A stretch of 64,000 bases of DNA from Panopea generosa (Eukaryota > Mollusca > Bivalvia > Adapedonta > Hiatellidae): assembly GCA_029582155.1 (NCBI GenBank), contig CM055898.1:38015458-38079457 (forward strand), written 5' to 3'. Each line of letters begins with the position of its first letter. The stretch's first letter is position 1. Positions 33,690 to 46,100 of the stretch are shown here, piece by piece. Both the position numbers and the translations under genes were made by a program. The notes beneath the pieces are model-generated. The model worked only from the letters and a program-made list of their open reading frames with translations, was not told the DNA's origin and ran no database searches.

Positions 33690-35430
33690 ACCATCGACTA
33701 CAACGAGCATAATCAAAATGGCGGATAAATGGAAAATTGTTCACACAAGGGTGGCAAATCTGATACATGCACACATGTTGGCATTAAAAAATGATATGTT
33801 GTACTTGGTACATAACGTGATTGGGACAATGAAAAACACTGTAAACCATAATATTTTTTAGAATCGTTATGAAGAACGGCCCAAATTGACATCATGTTAT
33901 GCACTCAGATACTTACCGGCATACTAGATATTTATATTCAATCACATAATTAAGACTCTAGCCTTTTACATCAAAATGTATTTTGTAAAAAATTTAAAGT
34001 TGTTTTTTTTTTTTGTCTATTTCTATCATTAAACCAGAGATAAATATGCCATGACCTCAATATTCAGTTTTTGTCTATTAAATGCTTTAAAGTACATTAA
34101 ATCTTGAAAAATAAATTATTTTATTGAGTTAAATTACACTTCAATCAACTAAATTCATATCTGTAACCAATTAGTGCATTAACAAGACACATAAACTTTT
34201 CATTTCTCTGTTCGATGTTGCATACTTTGTGAAATCTAATAATTAATTAGAACTGAGAATAAAACAGGAAATATGTTTTTAGTAATTCATTACTATAGGT
34301 TTTCAATTAGCACAGGTGTTAGGAGATCAGTATTAAATAAATGAGAATTCTAAGTATAATGATACTAACATAACAATATATTAAACGTAATGTACATTAC
34401 AAATGGTATTAAAATGAATGCAAAGCCATATGTAAATAAATAAGCACATGCCTCGCATTGCTTTATATGTTATTGATTATTGAAATCACTTAAAATATGT
34501 TACTTGTAAACACATAATTTCGATATTCGTATCAACAAACTAACAAATAAACAGCGTGTATATATCTTCCATCAAGGAAGGGATATCAGTCTGTGTTTGT
34601 TTTCTTTAAATATGACAAGAGAAAAAAAATGTTATCAAATAACCGTTTTAGAATACAAGCTCATAGGCTTGGTTGTAATATGAGAACATATAAAACGAGT
34701 AAGTGTTCATGACGAGCACACTGCAACCTCAATTTTTTTTCAAGTCCACAAGCTTAGTCTTTTTATTTTTGTTACTACTTTATAATTTTTGCTATCTGGT
34801 AGATTTTATCAAATGTTTTATAAAATGGCAGTACACAATTATGACCTATTTTGGTGCACCTGCATGAACTTATATACTTTTTTAAATAAATAGAAATGTG
34901 AGGATTGGTGGTACGTTTTTCATTGAATTCATGTCTAATTCACAGATGAATACTCAAATTATATCATTAATACAACTTGACTTCTACTTGTCTTACATTA
35001 ATCATTATTTATATATGCGTATAAAACCAAGCTTATCTGATTTGATTACGTTCGGTCATACATTGAACACTCAAAAACCGCAGATTTTTATATACTAAGG
35101 ATGGTTCCATAACATCAAATTTTCCTACATAATACACTGTATACAGACACCATAAAGGTAAAAACTATTAGATGTAATAATGTTATGTCTCCTATATAAA
35201 CGTTTGAGCTTTTAAGCTTTTAATTTGTTTTGACGTCGCAAGATAGTAAAATCAGCAGTGTGAGAACTGACACACAGCACGTAATGACAACAATGCAAAA
35301 ATAGAGAATAAAACACTGTATAACATGTGCAGTTATACTGCTACCAGCATTTACGAATATCCAAATTTTCCTCAATACTTTTAAACTTGTTGTTTTGACT
35401 TCGATTTTAAAGCAAGTTACTACAACATAT
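33690..35430. other. AT-rich DNA without recognisable genes
   Basis: No recognisable gene. A short open segment between an acceptor at about 34655 and a gtaagtg donor at 34699 was judged too weak to call. Confidence 0.4.
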
Positions 35431-35437
35431 ACAAATA

Positions 35438-35552
35438 ACGCTCGAAGTCTTCCTGGGTAGAACCAGTAAAAGTGTCTTTCTCAATGACACCATACATAGT
35501 CGTAGAAAAGGATCGAACTCACGTCTCTACGATCCTGGATGCAAAACATTAA
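35438..35552 (-). mobile_element. tRNA-derived SINE fragment
   Basis: On the minus strand a good B box, gtgagttcgatcc (core at plus 35510-35520), is followed by the SINE-tail-like words gtgtcattgagaaagacact, ttta and ggttctacccaggaagac. The gtgtc...gacac piece is itself an inverted repeat and matches the conserved tail style of many aquatic-animal SINEs (general knowledge). The tRNA-like 5' half is weak, so the copy is truncated or old. Confidence 0.6.
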
Positions 35553-35559
35553 TCAGAAA

Positions 35560-37430
35560 TAAGTATAAGTAGTAACACTTTATCATTTACAACCCAAATA
35601 CCAAAAACCAGTTATGGATGGCGTCGAAATGATTACAAAGGGAACATTATCTAAACAGTGTATACTATTTTGAACTATAGGCGGCAAAATACAGGAAAGA
35701 CAGACCATCTTAGCACTTACTGTTGACCTTGAACAAACACAAACATATAATATAATTTCATAGTCTCTATCAAAGGAAAATATCTAGTAGACTTCGATAT
35801 TGATGTTGTTGTTTTTTTTAAATATTTCTTCTTTTCAATGCGTATTGATTGTCAATGACGACTAGCCAGGAAATATTTTACTGCTATATACCTATAAATA
35901 ATATAATTAGAGAATAATATGTATGGTTGCCAAGACTACATAATATTCAAAGTCATACAAACCTTTACTCTATCGACAAATAGAGGCCGCAGCAAGTCAT
36001 CACAGACGTACAGGGAACCATTGATAACACGCTCATATATCTGGTCCCAGGTCTCCAAGCTGGCATCCTTAAATACAGTAAACATTTATAACATGTATAT
36101 TACTTTAGTGATTATGTTGATGATGGTGCTTATGGTGATTACTGTACGTTTTATTAAGTAGCTATGTAATCGCGTGTGTTTGTTCTCATACGTAAACGAT
36201 TAAAGTGAACTTCTTTTAATAAAATACACGAAGAGAACAGTCGACAAACATTGATTTGTATCAATATAATCGAAAATTGACCAGTATAAACACAAAATGC
36301 CATTTAGACCTTGGACGGCGACCAGTGACACAGGATATGTAACAAACTAGCTAAACTTATCCTATAAAGATGCAGCCAGGATTCACAGCGCAAAATCAAA
36401 CCATTCATATAATCAATCGAAAAATAAAAAATGTATTTGCAATTACACAGGAGTACAGAAATAAATACAGTATTTGCATATCTATATCGTGTATACATGA
36501 CTGTATAGCTTTTTTCGGTGCATTTCCAGCTGAGCCACTAGATAATAACTGCCATTATTTGGAAACATCGAAAAAAATAAATGTTCAAATGAGCGGACTG
36601 ATCGTAAATGAAAGAATTTGAGAAAAGCAAGACTATAAATCAAAATCAAAACATTTGACTTGATAAATGAATACCGGTTTAAATGTGATCAACTGTGGTC
36701 CAAAAACATATTTGTGGGGGACGTTAAATCGTTGAAAACCAATTTGAGAGACAAATCTCTGTGATTTCAGCAATTATCGGATACTTTGGAACGAGTGAGT
36801 GTTTTCGCAATTTGCACCTACCCACGCAAACGACGAGATGCACGAGTATTGTAACATGAGGTTACAATGACGTTTATATGTCAAAATTAGTTACTGTTAC
36901 CGTAAGGTTAGAGTAAAAGCAATGCAAATAGCATTAAAAAGATGTGTTTTAAGTTTGAATGCTTGTAAACAGATCCAAGTTCAGTCTTTGAATTACACCA
37001 CACTATTTATGAAATATTGAGAGAAAAAAACGTTTAATTGAATTATATTTATGTTTACAAATGCATATTCCTTTAATACGAGTCTTTTTTTATTTATTTT
37101 CAATGAAAAATAAAAAAAGAAAGCAATATCACTCTTTATTGCACATTATATCGTCGAACACTGCAAGAGTCCAATTTTTCTATGGTTCGGTCTATTTTTA
37201 GCACGGACAAAACTATAATTCATGGGAATTCACACGTGGTAATTCTGTTATATGGACATACATAATTTTACTATTTCTTAATGAGTGTCATAGATACACA
37301 TTTTATTTGCCACATGTTTTGTTCTTATTCAAGTAATTTGAAGCCTTGGCCATTTTTATTTTAATAAATACAAACTAGTTGATATTGTGTTTTGCAATAA
37401 CACATCTTTAATAAATGAAAACATATTTTG
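35560..37430. other. AT-rich DNA without recognisable genes
   Basis: No recognisable gene, RNA or repeat beyond short AT-rich runs. Confidence 0.4.
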
Positions 37431-37439
37431 TGACATTTC

Positions 37440-37860
37440 AAATGAGTTATGTGATTTTATTTTAATTTCGATTTTATCCGTCATATTTGGTTTGCATGCT
37501 GTAGATTTTTATTTCGTTTGAGACAGAGTTGAAATGACGATGTGAAGGTCGTCAAGCAGTATTAAAGTGTTGTCTAATTTTAGAATAGAAATTTCGTTTC
37601 AAGTTTACAACGATTAAAATATCAGTTTTGTCACGTTTTGGTGGATTTGATATACCAAATCATTCTGGTTCTATTTATTTGTTATGATGAGAGGCTTTGT
37701 AATTTTTATTTTGAATACATGTATACCTTTTTTTCCTGATATACTAACGCTAAGCATCAGGATGTTTTAGTCCAATGCGATGACCCTTATTGTCCACTAA
37801 TCTGTATGTATTTTACAGGTTTATTATAGAAACTTTGACAATAACTGTACGTATAGTGCT
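37440..37860. repeat. Dispersed repeat, copy 2 (pair with 26.8-27.2 kb)
   Basis: This aligns with 26790-27200; the best block is 37590-37690 (atttcgtttcaagttt, ttttgtcacgttttggtgga, tttgatatacc). It may continue weakly to the right. Confidence 0.65.
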
Positions 37861-37869
37861 TGTATTTAA

Positions 37870-40035
37870 ATGCGTATAAACGTGTTCGTTATGTTAACTA
37901 CATCATATGATATCATAATCGTATTGAGGTTTTAATAATCAAGACGTTTATTCAACTTGTCGTTTATTCAACATATTTCAATTCTTTAATCACTTACTGT
38001 GAACACTTTTATATACAACATGTTTCACGTATTGTGTCACATTGAACATGGAATATATGTCATGCTCTGATAATAATAACCACATAATAGTATGTCATAT
38101 GGTCTGTATAAAAAATATGCTAAGTACATATATTAGGTTAAATTTGATTTTTAGGCTTTTGTTATACGGAATTAAAACTTGAAAATTAAATATTGAACGT
38201 GTGCATATATATTTTATGTCGTTCTTAGTAAGAAAATTATACGTTTAATGTCATTTAATAAAATTATATAAAGTTATCAATACACGACAGTTTATAACAT
38301 AATTACTGACGAAATGTTCTGATTTATGAGAAAAAAGAGAACCAGATATAAATAAGAGACACTAATTGGTGTGCAATAATAAATGTCCCGTTAATGTTTC
38401 TTCCCACACAATATATGAACGACAGTACAATGGCCAGTTCCGGTCAAACTAGATATTGATCTTTAATACACATTCTAGGTATGCAATATGCCATAAAATG
38501 ATATTGATTGAACATGCTCTTTACATGTTCACTTACTATTTTTTTTCTCCATTTAACAATGTAGATAATGCCAGATATTGCTATGTGATTACTCATATGA
38601 CGGCATCCCAATCATAAGCTTTGAATCTATAAAATGTCTGGAGCAATGACATGTTAGCATAAAACACTATTTTATTTGTATAATTCTAACAGTATTCTTG
38701 TCTGCCGGCATTTGTTTTAAATTATCAGCTCTGCAAGCTCATAAAACATTGCTGCGTCCCGATAGAATGTAACATGTTATAATATAACGAAACACGACTG
38801 TAGTGCCTTTAACTCTCGTTTATCTTAAATATCAATTGGTCCCTAATGGATGCATTTGTGCATGTCCGTATACCATAAAGGTTACAAAATTTCTGAAACA
38901 TAAAATAATTGAATAAAGTCGTACACGCACAAGCTGCTTATTATAATTTTATGTTAACAATTATAGTAGAATGTGTTGCGGTAACTAAACTTTTTTTAGA
39001 AACCTTTTCATATTGCATTATAAACCTTTCTTTGATGTTTTCATGGAGTAACAATGGTGCAGTGATTTTAAAACTTAAAACATGTGTTTATATATATCAA
39101 ATACATGTATATCATATCAAGGACAATACTTTCACTGCAATATGGATCGATAACATAAATATTGCTTTGTTCACTATTGTCCGTGCTAATATATCTACAA
39201 CGCATTTACATTGCAGTGATGTATATGAATTAATCCAGTTTAAAACGGATTAAAACATTATTACAGATGTATCACCTGTAACATTCTGTTCAGTAATTGA
39301 TAGTTACCTTATTGAATCATAATGAGGAAGGTTCTTTTCGTAGATAATGTATGATTCCGTCCTTGTAGTGTATCTTATTTATAAGAAATTCGTTAGAAAC
39401 AAGTCGTCATTTTCTGTTTTATTCGTTAGTATTTTAGCATCCCGATAATGGTCAATGAGTGATTTTATCGCGGGACGATAACAAAATAAAATAATTTTAC
39501 AATACAGAGATAAAAGGCAATGTAAGTTATTGGACAGAATATTCATATTATATGACGTGCAGTTCTATTGCTAAGATCAAAAACATATCGGCGATATAGG
39601 CGACACCTCTTTAAAGTTTACATTCAGGCTCTGTAATTTTTGCTGTCAATATTAATCGACAATGTGAAATATGACGCTTTTTTTAGTTACTTTGAGTTGT
39701 TCAAAAGTCAGTTTCTTGCTAGTAAGACAGGGGTACATATGTTTTATGTAATTTTTAACTTCCTTTGCCAAAATGCTAACCTGTCACATGTCACACAAAT
39801 GAAAAAAAATTGGTTAGAAATTTGGCAAGCTAAATCAGTACGACGCTAGTTTGGCCGATCACATTGTCTCAGTCGATAGGAAATGATCTTTAAAGTGAAA
39901 CTAGCAAGATTCAAATATTGATTGCATTGTATATCTATTTTCTGTGCAGATGTTGACCTTTACTGATATATACGCGACGGCTATTAATTCATACGATTTT
40001 CTTTCATATCAGCCCTATTCAAAATATACATCACC
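37870..40035. other. AT-rich DNA without a supported gene
   Basis: The longest open frame outside repeats here (38909-39253, plus, 114 codons) starts on TTG, is rich in Ile and Phe, and has no motif. A minus-strand open segment at 39308-39373, between a weak acceptor and a gtaactat donor, is exon-compatible (TTRTESYIIYEKNLPHYDS) but ambiguous, because a second frame is also open. Confidence 0.35.
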
Positions 40036-40040
40036 TGTGA

Positions 40041-40150
40041 GGAGGGACAGTTGGTTAAGCAGTCAAGCTGTAACAGTCAAAAAAGCATTCGCCTTGGTCA
40101 CGATACCTTTATATCGGCTGAATAGTTTTCTCATCCTATTACCTTTAAAA
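40041..40150 (+). mobile_element. Possible SINE piece
   Basis: gacagttggttaagcagtca looks like an A-box-bearing tRNA-like head, and a ggctgaatagttttctcatc segment follows in the place of a SINE tail. The B box (ttggtcacgatacc) is poor. Low-confidence call. Confidence 0.3.
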
Positions 40151-40154
40151 AATA

Positions 40155-42655
40155 TTTAAAAAATCAATTTTGTATCAATCTATGTTATTATCGATATATA
40201 CATAACATAATTACTTAAATTATCTTTTTATAAAGCCGTATGCTTTGGCTATCATCAGAAAACATTTGAAATAAGTTTTATTTTTATTAGGAAATATAAT
40301 CAGTTTTCATATTGAAAATTTTATAAAATTTAAAAAGCTGATATTCAAACATCAAATCAGCTAACATAAACTCGTTTTTGAATGTTGGTGTCATCAAACA
40401 TCGTAGGGATTTTCTTTGAGACTATGATGCGAACAGGCGTTTGCATTTTACATTATTGTATTTTAACAGAACTTTATATTTACACTAGATTAATATTGAC
40501 CCTGTAATAAAACAATCAGTCTATTAAAACCTTTGTGTTATAATTGTAAAACAAAACATATTCTAACCAAATATAGAAGATATTTTTCTTGACAGCATAG
40601 GATGCAATCAAAATAATGTTTGAGTAAATACAATATCAAGGCCTCTGCCAAACCAATTAGTTTGGTGTCGACTATGATTGATTTGCTATGGAATTACATG
40701 CAACTAATATGGACAGGGTGGACAATACATGAACTGATAGCTTTATATGAGCAGGAACCAGTTAAAGATTCGTGATAACTCACATGCCTTAAAACGGGCA
40801 GACTTATAAACCCGTTGGTTCATATTATTATCTCCATATATATAATGCATTGTGAATAAACATTTGAAAAAATCCCCAAAATCGTTAATTCCGTTGTTAT
40901 GAATTTAATTATCTCCCTTTATATATATATTTCCACACGATATTATCTGTAGATTAATTAGCCAATATAAAGTATGATTACTAAATACGTTGAGGGCATG
41001 CTGTAGAGCTTACATAGATATATAATACAGATAACCTACTTATGCTGCTGTGTTCGCATTTATTTAGGATGGACTGTAAAACGTAAACAATTTCTAGATT
41101 ATGAACACATGCATATAAACATTGTGAACATGACTATTGTCCCAAAGTCCTCTACTAATCAATGTTTAAGGCGCTATTTGTTGGCACTAATATGTAGCTC
41201 TGTAAAATGACAACAGTTGAATATAAAACGATGATGTTCTTTTCAAATTCTGCTTTGCTACTAATGAAACTGAAATTCAACGCTGTGATAGGAGACTAAG
41301 GGAGTTTTTAATATTGTCCTACATAAAACGTCTTTAAGATATTTAGCTGTTGCGTGCAAGTACATTTCTTGATTAGCATTAATTTGTAACATCCATTTCA
41401 AATCATCTTTAGGCGATCTTTGTCTGTATGAAATGGTGCGGGTCCTTTCTGTTTCTGTTTTTGACACACGTTGATACATTAGTCGTCTGTTATTCTGACA
41501 GTTTGACACTTATTCAAAACTTATCTAAAAATGAATACAGAAATAACACAAAATAGTGTGATTAGGAAACGTCCTGCAGGAGGTCTGTCTTACGATATTG
41601 AAATCATATATTTAGATAGACTAAATGTACTGCATTACACGAAATAAAAGCTTAGATCTAAATAAAATGTAAATCACTTGTTTTTGAGAAAATGTTAACC
41701 CTTCTCTTACGTAGTAAAAATGTATCTTTACATCCCTTTCAGCAATAGTATTTTAAATATGTATAATACATATTGGTTTTTGTGAGACCGAAAATGAAAT
41801 AAAGCAATTTTTACAGTATCAATTTTATGAAAGAAATGAGTCAAATGAAATCATCTTGACAGATATATAAAAATAAAGTGATGAGTAATTAGCTTTTGAC
41901 AACGTTTTATTGTTTATTGAGTTCGTTTGTGTGTACTTTGATTTTTCTTTATTTGTTGTTTTTGTTTCATTGGAGTTTCCTTAAGGGTTCTTCAAGGCCG
42001 AGTGGTCTAAGGTACTGTCTTTTGACGATCACTTACCATTCACCGATTTTTGGATATTATAAGTCCAAAATGTATTATACATAAGAATATGGATATAATT
42101 ATTTGTGAACAGCCAGGCATAGATATACAGATTATTGCGAGCGCGTCTAGCTACAATGCAAACAAAGCACAATATACAATAGAATCAATCAATAATTGGT
42201 TTCTTCAATGGATTCTATATCAAGGATTATATAGGACCTATCCGGGTTGAAGGGAAATGTACTTTATTAAATTTATTAAATAGCTTTTACGAGAAGGATC
42301 CAGGTTAGGATTCATAACTACATACATGTCATATTTAAAGGACATTGAAACCCGTTGGAAAATGATGATAAATTTAATTCTGAATAATGGAACAATTTAA
42401 TAACGGCGGAGGTGATACTTTCAACAGGAATATTATGAAATGGTATAAGTAACAAGGTTAACAAATACGCAGATATTAAACAACGTCATTAGTTCTGAAA
42501 ACCTTGAAATCTTTCATAAATTTAAACATTATATGTGATAAACATTCATGAAAATGAAGTGTATAATTGAATTTAATCGTCATTAAAGAACTTAAAAGCA
42601 TACCAGTTATACTAAATTCACATCTTAAACTGAGCCGTACATAATCAACTATATA
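40155..42655. other. AT-rich DNA with one tRNA-like fragment
   Basis: Around 41992-42030, aaggccgagtggtctaaggt strongly resembles the D-arm/A-box half of a leucine or serine tRNA. No matching anticodon arm, variable arm or B box follows, so it is at best a tRNA relic or SINE head. Nothing else is recognisable. Confidence 0.4.
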
Positions 42656-42660
42656 TATAT

Positions 42661-43113
42661 GTCTCACTTCACGGTTTCGACTCTTTTTCCCCATGATAAC
42701 ATGATTCTTTCGCTTAAAAATGTCATTTAGTTTGAAATAATTTTAAAATGATTCATAAAGCTTGTTGTTTCTTTCTGCATATGAGTAAAACAAAGGCTAG
42801 CATAACATATACTGCAATAAGACATCAGTGGTGTTACAGCATTGGCTTTTATAGGATTTAAACTGATTTATAATTAATGAGCATTTCAGGACCTCCTTTT
42901 TAAAAACATCTCAGGGTGTCACTGCACTGTCTTTAAAAATGCAAAATGGTAAACCTACAAGTTATAGTGCATTTTTATATTTTTATTTGGGGATATATTC
43001 CTGATATGAATACAAAAATACTTTAAATCTCTCTGGAATATTCTTGTTACCTTGGAAATCCTAGATCGTATTTTATATAAAACAGAGAACAAAATTGAAT
43101 TGTGTAGTGAGAC
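42661..43113 (-). mobile_element. TIR element copy (subfamily B)
   Basis: This element starts GTCTCACTTCACGGTTT and ends TTGTGTAGTGAGAC, giving imperfect terminal inverted repeats of about 15 bp. Its reverse complement aligns throughout with 56557-57020: tctaggatttcca near one end, gcagtgacaccctgagat in the middle, atgtcttattgc.gtata, and a g.aagaatcatgtta piece near the other end. The TTAA flank is not intact (gttat on the right). No open frame for a transposase is present. Confidence 0.75.
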
Positions 43114-43119
43114 GTTATA

Positions 43120-46100
43120 GATACCAAACAGTACCTGACCTACCACGGCTGAAGTACGTATATGTCAAAACTGGCATGAAACGTCTTGTTTCTCATATTT
43201 TGTCTTTTTCTACTTTTAAAATTGTATTGGATTTCATCTAATATTCAATTTATTAATGAATAAATTTCCATGTTCTTGTGTTAGTCACGTTCTTGTGACA
43301 GCTCCTAACTTTCTATTATATACGGCTTCGTACAAGGCTGGAAGATTTAACAAAATACGCCATCCATCGAATAAATGTTGATAACACAGTGGTTTAAGTT
43401 CATGATGTTGTGTTTTTTATATCCCGCTTAACCATTAGGAAGAGAAGCATTGCGTGTTTCCTTTGTCCGTATATGCATCTGTTCATGAGTCGTGTCACAT
43501 CTTTAAGAAAAATAAATACATCAAATGCACATGTAAAGAATAAAAAATAAAGCAATTAATAAAAAGAAAAAGAAATAGAATATTTTATATGTTGTTGTTT
43601 ATTTTTAGGCCTCACTTTAAAATAAGGAGCAGGAGGATTCAGTGTTTCCATTGTTCGTCTGTGCGTCCGATTATAAGTACAGTCAATTTTTGTTATTGTC
43701 CGAAATCCTCATTTAAAAGCCTTCTACTACTGATTTAGTATTACTTTTTTCTAATAAATTGCTTCATTTTGTATGCTTTACATGTACATTGTATGCATGT
43801 GTTACTCACTGCTAAAGCTTACATTTCATTCAACAATATGTTGGTAGGAACATTCTACTAAAGCTAAAAATATGTTATTTTTTAATACTTTTTGTGTTGT
43901 TTACCATGCTCTGTATGGTCTAATTTTCGACTTAAAAATGTGCAAAATTAATTTTAATGTTTTTTACCTCCACAATAGTTGATATTCATCAATAGATATA
44001 AGAAACTGCAATAATTTCCTAAAGATGCTGTCAATGGTCGAGAACAATCGGTCAAATAGCATTGCACAAAATAAAACTACATGCGAAGGCAGGCATCGCC
44101 TAAAGTTAGCGTATTGTCCTGTTATTACAATTTCAAATCATGAATGCTGTTATCCGTTTATGATATATTGTATTAACAGATATTGCCTGAAGATCATATA
44201 ACAACTCATACAGGGATCTTTAATTGAATATTGGATTGAACAAGCACTTCAAAATATAATTAATGATTCGTTGCTCCAAAATCGTCGTGTGCAAGGAATT
44301 AAAAGTGCAACAATTCATTAATTTTGCAAAGTGCAAGGCGAACAATCTTATCAAAGCATAATTACACGTGTCAGATAACATATTACGTGATAGCTCAACA
44401 TAAATAAAAGAAACACAATATAATTCATTATGTTTTCTGTCAACACAAACCACTAGAGCAATCATTTTCGTGAAAATAAAACAATTTGAGATAATAAGAA
44501 CAAATGAATACTCTCGGATATATTGACATTATATTCAAAACAGGTGTATAATATCAATTCGGTATAGATGTGAATGTATGCTCAACCTATCCATACCATA
44601 TATTTTACTTTGCAAGGAATTGTAATGATTTCACATGGGAATACAATGAATGTTGCAAAGCATAACCGAAAGGAATTGGACAGTCTGAAAGTTACCTAAC
44701 ATATTGCTAAACACACAGAGAGAATGGTTCCTTACTTTGCTCTGTCATTTGTTTCTGTTAGGTTTGTAAAATTTACTTGTTGTTCAGGCTTCTTGAACGT
44801 TACCGAATACATCCTGTTATTCCTTATTACATTTTTATAGAAACGATTCTGTGTTTACATAATAATAATGTGACTGAATTGTTTGTAAGAGGAAAGCGGT
44901 GCCACTTTTATAGACTGCGTCCTCATATGTGAATACGGGGTGAGGGAACGAATGGGGTGGGATACACCCACAACCAGTTGAGACTTCCCGATTCGGTTAT
45001 TACGGAACCCTTCATTCCACTTTTTCTCTAATAGCTATACTATTTAGGCTGCGTTCTTTGAGTGAGTGTTATACCTCCTCTTTGTCATTAATATTAATTG
45101 TCATTTATATTATTTATAAAGTTGTTACAATTTTTATTCGAATCAAAGTCTTCAAACTGATATTCCGAATATGACTGTTATTATCACAGCTACTCATATG
45201 TTTGAATTGTTCCAATGTTAGTGTTGTGTTCTGTTAACTTGAACTCGTAAGGAAGTATGTAGCTTTTTCTGAGAAATAAAATGTTTAGCAAGTCGTATCA
45301 CATAAATATGTTTACAATATAGAAACATTACAAAATTAATTTCATTTTTTTTTATATTTTCTAAGGAATTTTTTTTATCATTGTTATATTTCACTTTTTT
45401 CTTCATTCTCTCTCAAAACATTAATGGTCTCTATATGTGAAACAGCATTTCGTGAGATAAAATGGTTTGTTGTTAAAATCTTCTTTCATATTGTAACACT
45501 GCTGAGATTTTTTGCAAGGAATTAAAAGATCCCAAAGAACGTATACGGTAAAATGTTATTTTAAAAATATTATGTGCAATCAATGTTTTTATAGCACGAT
45601 TCTCTAACCATTGTGCCATTGTAATTGTAAAGTATTTAAATATATCACTCTGTATAGACGATATTATTATGGGGTTAATGGTTAAACAGCACGATACAGT
45701 CCTAATTACCAATAGTGGCATTCTGTACAGACAAGTAACCGCTTTAATAAGCGTGAATATGAGCGAACAGACTGACGGACGGACGCCTCTCCAATTAATA
45801 TCCTTCAATTTACTTCGGAAATAGACTATAACGAGAAACATATTACTGTTTTGATGATAATTGAGTCAATTGGAAATATGGTTTATTTTTTATTATACTA
45901 ATGACGCTACAAAACGGATATGCGCAGCTGCTTCTTTAAAGCATAACGCAGAAAGTTTGTATTAATACATTAGAGCACGATCGTCTCATATACTAATTGC
46001 AGCATGTAACCAGGAGCCTTCGTGAAACACGCAACTTTTGTAGACTAACGGGCCTCTTGCTAATTGTACAGTTTGTTAAACATAATAAATTAGTTTTATA

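Noticed and set aside
38909..39253. 114-codon plus-strand open frame
   Set aside because: It starts on TTG and has AT-driven composition. One frame of this length is expected by chance in 64 kb of such DNA.
41992..42030. Leucine/serine tRNA-like 5' half
   Set aside because: It has a good D-arm/A-box match but no pairable anticodon arm, variable arm or B box downstream, so it cannot be a functional tRNA.
45473..45841. 122-codon minus-strand open frame
   Set aside because: No motif or splice context. Its RPSV-type stretch is common in translated repeats.
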